Origin: Pseudomonas sihuiensis
GTDB lineage: Bacteria; Pseudomonadota; Gammaproteobacteria; Pseudomonadales; Pseudomonadaceae
Length of the DNA: 64,000 nucleotides
NCBI RefSeq assembly: GCF_900106015.1
Contig: NZ_LT629797.1
Span: forward strand, 4,092,001-4,156,000
Direction of reading: 5' to 3'
The stretch's first letter is position 1; every line of letters starts with the position of its first letter. Positions 21,599 to 29,631 of the stretch are shown in pieces. Under the pieces are notes generated by a model. That model did no database searches. It was given only the letters and a program-made list of their open reading frames with translations, and was not told where the DNA came from. A program made the translations under genes and the position numbers.

Positions 21599-21904
21599 TC
21601 ACGCACGAGGCTTCGCCGAGTCGCGTTCCTTGGCCACCGCCTCCAGCTCCCGGCGCACTTGCGCCAGCAGCTCGTCGGCCTTGCGCGGACTGTCGCCCGC
21701 ATAGGCCAGCGTCAGCAGCGTGAGCGGGTGGATCTTCATCACCTCGCACAGCTCGGCCAGCTTATGCAGGGTCGGGCTTTTAAGGTTGCGTTCGAGGGTA
21801 CTCATATAGGTACGGCTGGACACGTCAGAAAAGGCTTCCTGGCTCAAGCCACGCGCCTTTCTGACTGTCTTCAACGCCTTCGCCAATGAGTTCTTAGCCG
21901 CCAC
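21599..21904 (-). CDS. XRE-family transcriptional regulator
   Basis: A 101-residue protein with an N-terminal helix-turn-helix (LAKALKTVRKARGLSQEAFSDVSSRTYMSTLERNLKSPTLHKLAEL, about residues 8-53) and a charged helical C-terminus (ADELLAQVRRELEAVAKERD). It is transcribed away from the DUF2958 copy-2 gene, so the shared upstream region probably carries its operators. Confidence 0.9.
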   Translation of the reverse strand: MAAKNSLAKALKTVRKARGLSQEAFSDVSSRTYMSTLERNLKSPTLHKLAELCEVMKIHPLTLLTLAYAGDSPRKADELLAQVRRELEAVAKERDSAKPRA

Positions 21905-22144
21905 CTATGGTTTCCCTCGAAAAACCAAGATGACAGCCCATTGCGCCCTATAGGGCTACAATCTATAGTGTTCATTTGGTGTTCTACGTTTTTGTGCCTT
22001 TACGGAAATCCGCATCGGCAGGTTCCGGCAAAGCCACGGAACCGCATCCGTGCTTGCGCACGAAGGCGTAAATCCGGTTTCGCGGTTCTGCGCTTTGGCG
22101 TGAAACCGCATTCGTGCATCATTGGATTTGTGGAATTGCCGACC
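21905..22144. promoter_or_regulatory. Divergent control region between XRE and DUF2958 genes
   Basis: Contains a perfect 12-bp palindrome GCCCTATAGGGC (21945-21956), a possible rightward -10 box TACAAT immediately after it (21957-21962), and a second CTATAG at 21963-21968, 15 bp from the one in the palindrome. These are plausible sites for the XRE regulator. No convincing -35 box is seen. Confidence 0.5.
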
Positions 22145-22495
22145 ATGCCCCAGCCACTCGCCACCGCCCCGGAGCGCGCGCAACTGCTCGCCAACGGCGA
22201 GGCCCGCGCCGCTGGCCGGGCCATCGACCCGGTGCCCGTGGTGCGGTTGTTCACGCCGGACGCGCATGTGACTTGGCTGCTGGCCGCGCTCGACCCCGCC
22301 GATGGCGACACCGCATGGGGCCTCATCGACTTGGGGTTGGGGATCCCGGCGCAGGGCACTGTCAAGCTATCCGATCTGGCCGGCATCGTCGGGCCGTGCA
22401 AGCAGCCCGTGTTACGCGACACCTATTTCCGCCCTACGCGCACGCTGTCGGAATACACCCGGCTGGCCGAGCGCGATGGCGCGATCTCGGATTGA
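22145..22495 (+). CDS. DUF2958 domain protein (copy 2)
   Basis: A 116-residue paralogue of the protein at 15310-15660: RAQLLANGEARA, PVVRLFTPDAHVTWLLAALDPADGD, WGLIDLGLGIPAQGTVKLSDLAGI, and the shared C-terminus LSEYTRLAERDGAI. The frame is open 68 codons upstream, but that segment is unlike the family and crosses the control region, so the ATG at 22145 is taken. No known function; regulation by the divergent XRE protein is inferred. Confidence 0.88.
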   Translation: MPQPLATAPERAQLLANGEARAAGRAIDPVPVVRLFTPDAHVTWLLAALDPADGDTAWGLIDLGLGIPAQGTVKLSDLAGIVGPCKQPVLRDTYFRPTRTLSEYTRLAERDGAISD

Positions 22496-22804
22496 ATACG
22501 GCCGACTGTGACTTTTTCAGTCTGGCGTCATACCGGGCAGGTCTTAATCAGCATTCTTGCGGCGTAGCCCCACCAGTCTGATCCAAATTGACATGATGCC
22601 CAGCGCGGGCTGCGGCAGGCTGGCCTGTGCAGCACTCCAAGTTCGGGGCGCTGCCGCCACATCATTGAGACGAATACCGCAACGCATCGGAGCCAATCGG
22701 TCTTGACAATCCCATTCGCCTTTTTAACCCATGACGCTCTAACGATGGCGATGTAGCGCGTAGTTCTTCCGTGGCGGCGAGTCCTGTTCGCAGGAGGAGG
22801 CGTC
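22496..22804 (+). other. 309-bp intergenic region
   Basis: No gene recognised. TTGACA at 22703-22708 could be a -35 box for the replication/partition block downstream, but the matching -10 is poor. A strong ribosome site GCAGGAGGAGGCGTC precedes the next gene. The base composition at 22500-22740 is less GC-rich than its neighbours and may be a remnant. Confidence 0.5.
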
Positions 22805-23566
22805 ATGGTCAATCCTCATCACCTCGCACACTGGTATCCGACTGCCGCATACCTGTATGTCTTTGGGCTGGATGCGCTCGCGCTCGCTTGGGAGTATCTG
22901 CGCAGGCATCCCGACTACCGGCTCGACTGGCTTCGCCGTCATCGCCGGCCAGACACGGCGCATCGCTGGGGCTTACGCCTACTGGAAGACCCGGCGCTCG
23001 ATGCGCGCGACGCGCATCCGGCTTGGCTGCCCGGCCATGCCGCCGTGGTGCAGCTCTACCCCGATGCCGATCCGTCGCAGGATGCGGCGACCTTCGCGTT
23101 CTGGCGCATCCCCGGTCACAAGCAACTGCTGCATGACGGTAAAGGGCTGGCGCTGATCGCGCGCAGCCCAGGTCATTGCCTGCGCTTCGCGTTCGCGCCC
23201 GGCCTGGAAGACGGCATGGCCGTGGCCTATGCCCAACGGAGCGGCACCGCCGCGCCTGCGCGCGGTCGTGCGCTCCACGGAGCACTGGCGGCCGCCAAGC
23301 CCAGACCGACACCTACCGCACTGCTGGAACTGCACAGCTTGCAGGCGCTCGACGCGACCCTGGCGGGCGCATCCCTGCGTGAAGTCGCGGAAGGACTGTT
23401 CGGCGTAGATGCCGCAGCCGATTGGTACAGCGATGGCGGGCTGCGCTCCAAGGTACGCCGCCTGGTACGGCGCGGTGATGCGCTGATGCGCGGCGGCTAT
23501 CGCCGTCTAGCACAGCTTCCGCCGCTTGAGAAGGGTCGTTTTGAGGACGACGCAAAACGACCCTGA
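22805..23566 (+). CDS. DUF2285 domain protein (transcriptional regulator-like)
   Basis: A 253-residue protein. The N-terminal part WYPTAAYLYVFGLDALALAWEYLRRHPDYRLDW is the DUF6499-type segment; the C-terminal part LHSLQALDATLAGASLREVAEGLFGVDAAADWYSDGGLRSKVRRLVRRGDALMRGGYRRL is DUF2285, predicted to form a helix-turn-helix. These proteins head the regulator-AlpA-RepA-ParA module of many ICEs. Likely DNA-binding; target unknown. Confidence 0.88.
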   Translation: MVNPHHLAHWYPTAAYLYVFGLDALALAWEYLRRHPDYRLDWLRRHRRPDTAHRWGLRLLEDPALDARDAHPAWLPGHAAVVQLYPDADPSQDAATFAFWRIPGHKQLLHDGKGLALIARSPGHCLRFAFAPGLEDGMAVAYAQRSGTAAPARGRALHGALAAAKPRPTPTALLELHSLQALDATLAGASLREVAEGLFGVDAAADWYSDGGLRSKVRRLVRRGDALMRGGYRRLAQLPPLEKGRFEDDAKRP

Positions 23567-23649
23567 GCAGAACAGCTTGGTTTTCTGAGACTGCCTCCAT
23601 CCGGTCGCGCTGTGTGGCCGGGCGCTTTCAACCGATGGAGGTTCACACC

Positions 23650-23931
23650 ATGCGTCCCGCTCCCTTGCGGCCTGCCGCCACTGTCTCGACCGCTGCCGCG
23701 CAGCCCCAACGCTATCTCACCAACGACGAAGCCGCCGAATACCTGCGCCTGTCGCCGCGGACGCTGGAAAAGCAGCGTGTGATCGGCGGCGGCCCGCGCT
23801 TTCGCAAGTTCGGCCGCCGCGTCATGTACGCCGTGGCCGACCTCGACGCCTGGGCTGCCGACCGCAGTTTCGAGACGACTTCCGATCCCGAATACGCCGA
23901 GCACCACTCGGCCGACAGCCGTGCGCGCTGA
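23650..23931 (+). CDS. AlpA/excisionase-like helix-turn-helix protein
   Basis: A 93-residue protein with the MerR-like excisionase helix-turn-helix YLTNDEAAEYLRLSPRTLEKQRVIGGGPRFRKFGRRVMYAVADLDAWAA (about 22-70). Such proteins act as recombination directionality factors or as activators of mobile-element genes. It lies 83 nt after the DUF2285 gene and 26 nt before repA. It could be the directionality factor for the integrase, though it is 12 kb from it. Confidence 0.87.
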   Translation: MRPAPLRPAATVSTAAAQPQRYLTNDEAAEYLRLSPRTLEKQRVIGGGPRFRKFGRRVMYAVADLDAWAADRSFETTSDPEYAEHHSADSRAR

Positions 23932-23957
23932 TCGGCGGCGCGCGGCAGGCCATCGCT

Positions 23958-24815
23958 ATGTCCAGCACCGGGCTGCCGTCCCGGCAGCGGCCGTTGCAGG
24001 AGCGCGAACAGCTCGACCTGTTCCGCGCCTTGCCCGGCGACATGGCGCCGCGCGACAGCCAGGATTTGATGGCCTATCCGTTCTTTTCGCTCGCCAAGTC
24101 CAAGCGGGTCAAGCCCATCGACTTCCGTGCGGGCAACGTGACGATTCGCGTGGAAGGCACGCAGGAGCACGGCATCGCCACGATCTGGGACGCGGACGTG
24201 CTGATCTGGGCGGCCTCGCAGATCGTGGAGGCGAAGGACGCGGGCCTGCGGCCCTCGCGCCTGATGCACGCCACACCCTACGAGATCCTGCGCTTCTTCG
24301 GGCGCGGCAAGTCGCTGCGCGACTACCAGCGCCTCAAGGCGGCCTTGGATCGCCTGCAATCGACCACGGTAGCCACGTCCATCCGCGAGACGACCGGGCG
24401 GCGATTGCACCGCTTCTCCTGGATCAACGAGTGGAAGGAACTGGCCGACGCCAGCGGCACGCCGCTGGGCATCGAGCTGATCCTGCCGGACTGGTTCTAT
24501 GCGGGCGTGCTCGACGCCGCCCTGGTGCTGACCATCGACCCGGCGTACTTCCGGCTTACCGGCGGCATCGAACGCTGGCTGTACCGCCTGGTGCGCAAGC
24601 ATGGCGGGCGGCAGGAGCACGGCTGGCAGTTCGACTTCCGCTACCTGCACCAGAAATCCGGCAGCACCGCCAAGCCCTACGACTTCGCCTGCGACCTGCG
24701 CGCGCTGGTCGCGCGGCAGTCGCTGCCCGGCTACGTCCTGGGCATCGAGCGGATGCCGGACAACGGCATGGAGCTGCTGACCTTCCGGCCCGTGCCGCAG
24801 ACGGCACGGGGATAA
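23958..24815 (+). CDS. repA: Plasmid-type replication initiator RepA
   Basis: A 285-residue initiator of the RPA family (replication initiator protein A): LDLFRALPGDMAPRDSQDLMAYPFFSLAKSKR, FRAGNVTIRVEGTQEHGIATIWDADVLIW, and the winged-helix part TPYEILRFFGRG...YQRLKAALDRLQSTTV. It would open a theta-type origin. Three iterons start 25 bp after its stop, so gene and origin form a unit. In Tn4371-type ICEs it may maintain the excised circle. Confidence 0.9.
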   Translation: MSSTGLPSRQRPLQEREQLDLFRALPGDMAPRDSQDLMAYPFFSLAKSKRVKPIDFRAGNVTIRVEGTQEHGIATIWDADVLIWAASQIVEAKDAGLRPSRLMHATPYEILRFFGRGKSLRDYQRLKAALDRLQSTTVATSIRETTGRRLHRFSWINEWKELADASGTPLGIELILPDWFYAGVLDAALVLTIDPAYFRLTGGIERWLYRLVRKHGGRQEHGWQFDFRYLHQKSGSTAKPYDFACDLRALVARQSLPGYVLGIERMPDNGMELLTFRPVPQTARG

Positions 24816-24839
24816 CTCCGGGAAAACCTGTGAACAGTG

Positions 24840-24903
24840 TCGTGCTATCAGGCGTGCGGGGTATCGTGCTATCAGGCGTGGGACTATCGTGCTATCAGGC
24901 GTG
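24840..24903 (+). repeat. Three iterons (candidate RepA-binding oriV)
   Basis: TCGTGCTATCAGGCGTG occurs exactly three times, at 24840-24856, 24864-24880 and 24887-24903, with spacings of 24 and 23 bp, i.e. about two helical turns, as in iteron plasmids. Confidence 0.9.
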
Positions 24904-24945
24904 CCGATCGGCCGCAAACCCGCGCCAGCATTGGGTTTGCGCACC

Positions 24946-24990
24946 TTCTAACTTCCCTAACTTAATTTCTCTAACTTTTAGTAGGGAAAC
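24946..24990. other. A/T-rich stretch with three CTAACTT repeats
   Basis: A 45-bp A/T-rich island in a very GC-rich element, 43 bp after the iterons. CTAACTT is repeated at 24948-24954, 24957-24963 and 24971-24977. This is the expected look and place of a duplex-unwinding element of an iteron origin (inference). Confidence 0.7.
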
Positions 24991-25068
24991 GCCGCTGCGG
25001 TGGACAACCACCACGCGGCCACAAGCGCAGCAGCAAAAGCCCGGCTCTCCAACACGGAGGGCCGCGTC

Positions 25069-25707
25069 ATGATCGTCGCTCTGCTCAACCAGAAAGGCGG
25101 CGTGGGCAAGACCACGCTCGCCACGCATATCGCCGGCGAGCTTGCGATGCGCGGCCAGCACGTCGTCCTGCTGGACGCCGACCCGCAGGGTTCGTCGCTG
25201 GACTGGACACAGCGCAGAAGCCAGCAAGGCTTGCCAAGGCTTTTCAGCGCCGTGGGCCTCGCACGCGAAACGCTGCACCAAGAGGCGCCAGAACTCGCCA
25301 GGCGAACCGATCACGTCATCATCGACGGCCCGCCGCGCATCGCGGCACTGGCGCGCTCCGCGCTGCTGGCGGCCGAGCGCGTGCTGATCCCCGTGCAGCC
25401 CAGCCCCTACGACCTGTGGGCCAGCGCCGAGATGGTGGCGCTGATCCGCGAGGCCCAGGTGTTTCGGCCTGCGCTGCGCGCGGCCTTCGTCATCAATCGG
25501 CGCGTCAGTACCACCGTGATCGGGCGCGAAGCGCGCCAGGCGCTCGCCGACCAGCCGCTTCCTGCGCTGCGCGCGGAAGTGCATCAGCGCATCGTGTTCG
25601 CCGACAGCGTGGCCGCTGGCCGGCTTGCACGCGAGACGGCGCCGGACAGCGCCGCCGCCCGCGAAATCACCGCACTGGTGGACGAACTGCTGCGGTGGCC
25701 GACATGA
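25069..25707 (+). CDS. parA: ParA-family partition ATPase
   Basis: A 212-residue deviant-Walker ATPase: MIVALLNQKGGVGKTTLA with K-G-G-V-G-K-T-T at 9-16, and LLDADPQGSSLDW (DADPQ at 36-40). It is short, lacking the N-terminal helix-turn-helix of P1-type ParA, so it belongs to the small ParA type that pairs with a separate small DNA-binding partner. The ATG at 25069 follows CGGAGGGCC; an upstream in-frame start at 25000 would only add residues outside the fold. The stop overlaps the next gene by ATGA. Confidence 0.93.
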   Translation: MIVALLNQKGGVGKTTLATHIAGELAMRGQHVVLLDADPQGSSLDWTQRRSQQGLPRLFSAVGLARETLHQEAPELARRTDHVIIDGPPRIAALARSALLAAERVLIPVQPSPYDLWASAEMVALIREAQVFRPALRAAFVINRRVSTTVIGREARQALADQPLPALRAEVHQRIVFADSVAAGRLARETAPDSAAAREITALVDELLRWPT

Positions 25708-25976
25708 CAGCGAAGCCACCGATACGCGCAAAGCGCGTCGGCATCGGCGCGCGTCCGCCCGCGAATCCGCACGCCGAGGCGTGGATTCGCCAAGGCGACG
25801 CCGATGCGCTGGGCAAGGGCGACCTCTACACCGCTCGCCTGACCCTCGACATCACGCCCGCGCTGCGCGCGCGCATCAAGGTGTCGGCCTTCACGCAGGG
25901 CGTGACCGTGGCCGATCTGCTGCGCGGCCTGCTGGAGCGTGAGTTTCCCGAGCATCGCAGGGAGAACACACCATGA
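25704..25976 (+). CDS. Small ribbon-helix-helix-like partner of ParA
   Basis: A 90-residue protein. The basic N-terminus (KPPIRAKRVGIGARPP) is followed by LYTARLTLDITPALRARIKVSAFTQGVTVADLLRGLLERE, which reads as a beta strand plus two helices of the ribbon-helix-helix type. By position (ATGA overlap with small ParA) it is probably the centromere-binding protein of a type Ib-like partition pair. The family name is not certain. Confidence 0.75.
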   Translation: MTAKPPIRAKRVGIGARPPANPHAEAWIRQGDADALGKGDLYTARLTLDITPALRARIKVSAFTQGVTVADLLRGLLEREFPEHRRENTP

Positions 25977-26506
25977 CCGCATCCGCTTCGCCTGCCGCTG
26001 GCGCGGCTACGGCTGCGCTCGCAGCACCTTCCGGCCAGCCTGCCAGCGCGCCGTTGACGCGCGTGGCACTGGCCTACACCGAACCACGCTTCAAGCTCTA
26101 CCTGCGCTTCGGCGAACCCGCGCGTACGCACCAGCTCGACCGCTGGCGGCGCTGCGCGGTGTTCCAGCCGGGCGCCATGTTCTGCCGCATCCGCTGGCAG
26201 GCCAACGACTACGGCACGATTCGCTGGCAGCTCATGGTGATGCAGGCTTGCACGCCGTTCGATGCGGCGCAGCGCATTCCCGGCGTGCAGCCGGGCGCAC
26301 GCCTGCTGCTGCACGCCGAGGGCGAGAATCAGGTGCGCGCCGTGCTGGAGCGCATCGACGCCATCGAGGCGCTGGGCATCGCGCCTATCGGTGCCTCGCC
26401 CGTGTACTGGCGCACGCTCGCCAACCGGCTCGCTGCACGCCTGCCGCTGCCCGAATACACCGCCGAGCGGCACGCCGCATGGCTCATCGGGAGGGCGCTG
26501 CCATGA
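25973..26506 (+). CDS. DUF2840 domain protein
   Basis: A 177-residue protein, LTRVALAYTEPRFKLYLRFGEPARTHQLDRWRRCAVFQPGAMFCRIRWQANDYGTIRWQL..., matching DUF2840, which is found between parA and traF in this ICE family. The first ~25 residues are Ala/Ser-rich and may be disordered. No membrane span. It overlaps both neighbours by 4 nt (ATGA). Function unknown. Confidence 0.88.
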   Translation: MTASASPAAGAATAALAAPSGQPASAPLTRVALAYTEPRFKLYLRFGEPARTHQLDRWRRCAVFQPGAMFCRIRWQANDYGTIRWQLMVMQACTPFDAAQRIPGVQPGARLLLHAEGENQVRAVLERIDAIEALGIAPIGASPVYWRTLANRLAARLPLPEYTAERHAAWLIGRALP

Positions 26507-27090
26507 ACGCCGTTTCGACTGTCGGCACCGCGCCGCGTCCTCGCTCGCGCCTGCGCGCTCGCATCGTGCTGGCGGGCCTGTCCGCCTGCGGCCTCGCTGC
26601 GCTGGCCTGGGCGTCCTTCGTGCATCCACTGCCGCGCCTGATCTACAACCCGTCCGACAGCGTGGCGGTCGGCTGGTATCGCGTCGATCCGCTGAGCAAC
26701 GGCACCGGCTCGCTGCCACGTCCTTTGTCCGTGGGCAGCATCGTCCTGACCACGCTGCCGCCAGATGCCGCTGCGCTGGCCGCGCAGCGCGGCTACCTGC
26801 CGGCGCGCGTGCCGCTGCTCAAGCGTGTGGGCGCCGTCGCGCCGCAGGAAGTGTGCATCGCGGGCGGCATCGTCCGCATCGACGGCGTGCCTTCGGCCGC
26901 CGTGCTGCCTGCTGACCGCTGGGGCCGGCCGCTGCCATCCCGGCAGCAATGCCGTCGCCTCGAACCCGGCGAACTGTTCCTCTTGAGTGTGACCAACCCG
27001 GCGTCGTTCGACAGCCGGTATTTCGGGCCGGTCAGCACATCCGCCGTGATCGGCGTCGCGCATCCGGTCTGGCTGGAATCCCGCCCATGA
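26503..27090 (+). CDS. traF: Conjugative transfer signal peptidase TraF
   Basis: A 195-residue S26-family peptidase with one N-terminal membrane span (about 20-42). The catalytic serine is in NPSDSVAVGWYRV (S53) and the lysine in RVPLLKRVGAV (K107). In RP4, TraF matures and circularises the pilin TrbC; here it would process the TrbC at 43739. It ends in ATGA overlapping the next frame. Confidence 0.92.
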   Translation: MNAVSTVGTAPRPRSRLRARIVLAGLSACGLAALAWASFVHPLPRLIYNPSDSVAVGWYRVDPLSNGTGSLPRPLSVGSIVLTTLPPDAAALAAQRGYLPARVPLLKRVGAVAPQEVCIAGGIVRIDGVPSAAVLPADRWGRPLPSRQQCRRLEPGELFLLSVTNPASFDSRYFGPVSTSAVIGVAHPVWLESRP

Positions 27091-27542
27091 TGGCCGTCGA
27101 TTCGCTGCACGCCGCCGTGCATCTCATCGTGCCATCGGGCGTGTCGTTCTGCTGTTCGTCGCCGTGTCGTCGCGCGTGCAGTGCGGGTGCATTCGCACCG
27201 CACTTCGCGCTGCCTTCGGCGCAGCCGTCCAACGTGCAGGCGTCTTGCCTCGAACGCGCCCGGCCTGCGGCCGTGTCCGCGTTCGCCGGCGCGCTGGCTG
27301 CTCGCGCAGCAGCGCCGCCGGGCCGCCGCTGCCCGGAGCGACAGCGAGGGGCAAAGGCGGAAGGCAAGACAAAAGGACGCGGCACCGGGCCGCGTCGAAA
27401 GCCTGTCTGCACATGGGGTTGGCGCGGCACGGAGCGGCTTCGCCGCCGTGCCGCTTGGGGCGCGAGGCCCACGCCAATGCAGGCATGTCCGCGTGCTTCG
27501 CACGACCGGACATGCCAGAGCTTGCAGGGGGCGCAGCCATGA
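27087..27542 (+). CDS. Possible coupled ORF between traF and relaxase
   Basis: A 151-residue frame, MMAVDSLHAAVHLIVPSGVSF..., that overlaps the traF stop by ATGA at its start and the relaxase start by ATGA at its end. Codon usage looks like its neighbours over the first half. The second half is rich in Arg/Cys and low in complexity, and the region carries several inverted repeats, so it may instead be oriT DNA with an accidental frame. I do not recognise a family. Confidence 0.4.
   Translation: MMAVDSLHAAVHLIVPSGVSFCCSSPCRRACSAGAFAPHFALPSAQPSNVQASCLERARPAAVSAFAGALAARAAAPPGRRCPERQRGAKAEGKTKGRGTGPRRKPVCTWGWRGTERLRRRAAWGARPTPMQACPRASHDRTCQSLQGAQP
27482..27516. other. Inverted repeat just before the relaxase (oriT candidate)
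   Basis: Arms GGCATGTCC (27482-27490) and GGACATGCC (27508-27516) pair perfectly, with an inner hairpin CGTGC-TTC-GCACG (27492-27504). It is 23 bp upstream of the relaxase start. Relaxase-binding inverted repeats commonly sit here, but a nick site cannot be assigned from sequence alone. Further imperfect hairpins are at about 27181-27203 and 27425-27453. Confidence 0.4.
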
Positions 27543-29521
27543 CCGACCGCCGCGACGATGATTTCCGCATCCGCCCCAGCGCCCCGAAGAACCAGGGCCA
27601 GGGCTTCGTCTCCAAGGTGCTCAAGCAGGCGGGCAAGGCCAGTAGCGGCAAGTCGTCGGTGCGTCGTCCTGGGGGAGCTGGCAAGGGCGCAGGAACCGGG
27701 CATCGGCCCGGCTCGCGTCTGGGGCGCGGCCACACGGCGGCGCGCTTCGCCGGGGCGAAGCTGACGCCCATGTCGCGGCGCGTGACCATCAAGACGCTGT
27801 TGGTCAATCAGCGCCAGGCCAGCCCGCAATCGCTCGCCAAGCACCTGCGCTACATCGAGCGCGATGGCGTGGGCCGCGATGGCGAGCCAGGCCAAGCCTA
27901 CGGGCCGCAGACCGATGCCGCCGACCTCGACGCCTTCAAGGAACGCTGCGCCGACGACCGGCACCATTTCCGCTTCATCCTCTCGCCGGAGGACGGCGCC
28001 GAGTTGGAAGACCTGCGCACCTACACGCGGCACCTCATGGGCCGCATGGAGGCCGACCTGGGCACGGGCCTCGATTGGGTGGCCGTCAACCACTGGAACA
28101 CCGACAACCCGCACACGCACATCGTCGTGCGCGGACGCGACGACACCGGCAAAGACCTCATCATCGCGGGCGACTACATCGCCGATGGTTTCCGCCATCG
28201 CGCCGCCGAACTGGCGACCGAATGGCTGGGGCCGCGCACCGAGCTGGAGATCCAGCAGACCTTGCAACGCGAGGTGGAACAAGAGCGATGGACGAGCTTG
28301 GATCGCACGCTCAAACGCGAGTTGGGCGACGATGGCTTGGTGCATGTCGAACGCCTCAACGAGCCGAGATTGCAACGCCAGCGCCTGCTGCTGATCGGCC
28401 GCCTGCAACGCTTGCAGCGCCTGGGCCTGGCCGACGAGATGCAGCCGGGCACCTGGGCCGTCCATACCGATGCCGAAAAGACGCTACGCGCCCTGGGCGA
28501 GCGTGGCGACATCATCCGCACCATGCAGCGGGCCATGCGCGGCGAGCCGCGCGAACTGGCGGTGTTCGACCCGGGCGACGATGGCCGAACCATCCTCGGC
28601 CGCGTGGCCGCGAAGGGGCTGGCCGACGAGCTGCGCGACCGGGGTTATCTGGTCATCGACGGGGTGGACGGCAAGGCCCACTATGTTGCGCTCAACGCCC
28701 GCGACGAACTGGCGAACTATCCGACCGGCGCCGTGGTGGAGGTGAAGGGATCGGCCGACGTGCGTGCGGCCGACCGCAACATCGCCGCGCTGGCGAGCGA
28801 TGGCCTGTACCTCACCGACCACCACCTCGCCATCGCGCAGAGTCAGGCCGTGCCGGGCCGCGATCCGCAGGAAGTCGTCGCCGCCCATGTCCGCCGGCTC
28901 GAAGCCCTGCGCCGAGCCGGCATCGTGGAACGTGTCGCCGAAGGTCTATGGAAGGTGCCGGACAACCTGCCCGAGCAGGGCCGTCAGTACGACGCGCAAC
29001 GCCTAGGCGGCGTGGCCGTGGAACTGAAATCGCACCTACCCATCGAGCGACAGGCCCGCGTGATCGGCGCCACGTGGCTCGACCAGCAGTTGATCGGCGG
29101 CGGCACCGGCCTGGGCGAACTGGGCTTTGGTGGCGAGGCCAAGCAGGCGATGCAGCAGCGCGCCGACTTCCTGGCCGAACAAGGGCTGGCCGAGCGACGC
29201 GGCCAGCGGGTGATCCTGGCGCGTAATCTGCTGGGCACGCTGCGCAATCGGGAGCTGGCGCAGGCCGCTAAGGACATCACCGCCGATACCGGCTTGGAGC
29301 ATCGCCCGGTGGCCGACGGGCAGCGCGTGGCGGGTATCTACCGGCGTAGCGTCATGCTCGCCAGTGGGCGCTACGCGATGCTCGATGACGGCATGGGGTT
29401 CAGCCTTGTGCCGTGGAGGCCGGTGGTCGAGCAGCGGCTGGGCCAGCAGCTTGCCGCTACGGTGCGCGGCGGCGGCGTGTCCTGGGAGATAGGACGGCAA
29501 CGTGGGCCTGCCGTCGGTTAA
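27539..29521 (+). CDS. traR: VirD2/TraR-type relaxase with DUF3363 domain
   Basis: A 660-residue mobilisation nuclease that nicks oriT and pilots the strand into the recipient. The N-terminal ~75 residues are basic and glycine-rich; the relaxase domain has KHLRYIERDG near 101-110 (Y105 is the likely nucleophile), HHFRFILSPED near 142 and the metal-binding triad H185, H192, H194 in NHWNTDNPHTHIVVRG. DUF3363 fills the C-terminal half. The start ATG is in the ATGA overlap with the preceding frame. It is the last backbone gene before the efflux cargo. Confidence 0.93.
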   Translation: MTDRRDDDFRIRPSAPKNQGQGFVSKVLKQAGKASSGKSSVRRPGGAGKGAGTGHRPGSRLGRGHTAARFAGAKLTPMSRRVTIKTLLVNQRQASPQSLAKHLRYIERDGVGRDGEPGQAYGPQTDAADLDAFKERCADDRHHFRFILSPEDGAELEDLRTYTRHLMGRMEADLGTGLDWVAVNHWNTDNPHTHIVVRGRDDTGKDLIIAGDYIADGFRHRAAELATEWLGPRTELEIQQTLQREVEQERWTSLDRTLKRELGDDGLVHVERLNEPRLQRQRLLLIGRLQRLQRLGLADEMQPGTWAVHTDAEKTLRALGERGDIIRTMQRAMRGEPRELAVFDPGDDGRTILGRVAAKGLADELRDRGYLVIDGVDGKAHYVALNARDELANYPTGAVVEVKGSADVRAADRNIAALASDGLYLTDHHLAIAQSQAVPGRDPQEVVAAHVRRLEALRRAGIVERVAEGLWKVPDNLPEQGRQYDAQRLGGVAVELKSHLPIERQARVIGATWLDQQLIGGGTGLGELGFGGEAKQAMQQRADFLAEQGLAERRGQRVILARNLLGTLRNRELAQAAKDITADTGLEHRPVADGQRVAGIYRRSVMLASGRYAMLDDGMGFSLVPWRPVVEQRLGQQLAATVRGGGVSWEIGRQRGPAVG

Positions 29522-29561
29522 CTTCCCGCGATAGCAGTGCCCGGCATGGGGGTTGCACAAT

Positions 29562-29597
29562 AAACCGATTGACGGTCGGTTTTTCGTGGTGGATACT
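29562..29597 (+). promoter_or_regulatory. Promoter and operator of the BlaI-type regulator gene
   Basis: TTGACG (-35, 29569-29574) and GATACT (-10, 29592-29597) with a 17-bp spacer. The inverted repeat AAACCGA-N7-TCGGTTT (29562-29582) covers the -35 box. Nearly the same repeat occurs at 31062-31082 before the efflux genes, pointing to one regulator for both, most simply the BlaI-type protein itself. Confidence 0.78.
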
Positions 29598-29631
29598 CTT
29601 GAGTTCGAGTCAAAGCTCGGAGCCGACAACA

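Noticed and set aside
27032..28465. 477-codon leftward frame under the relaxase
   Set aside because: Shadow of the relaxase frame, which carries the His triad.
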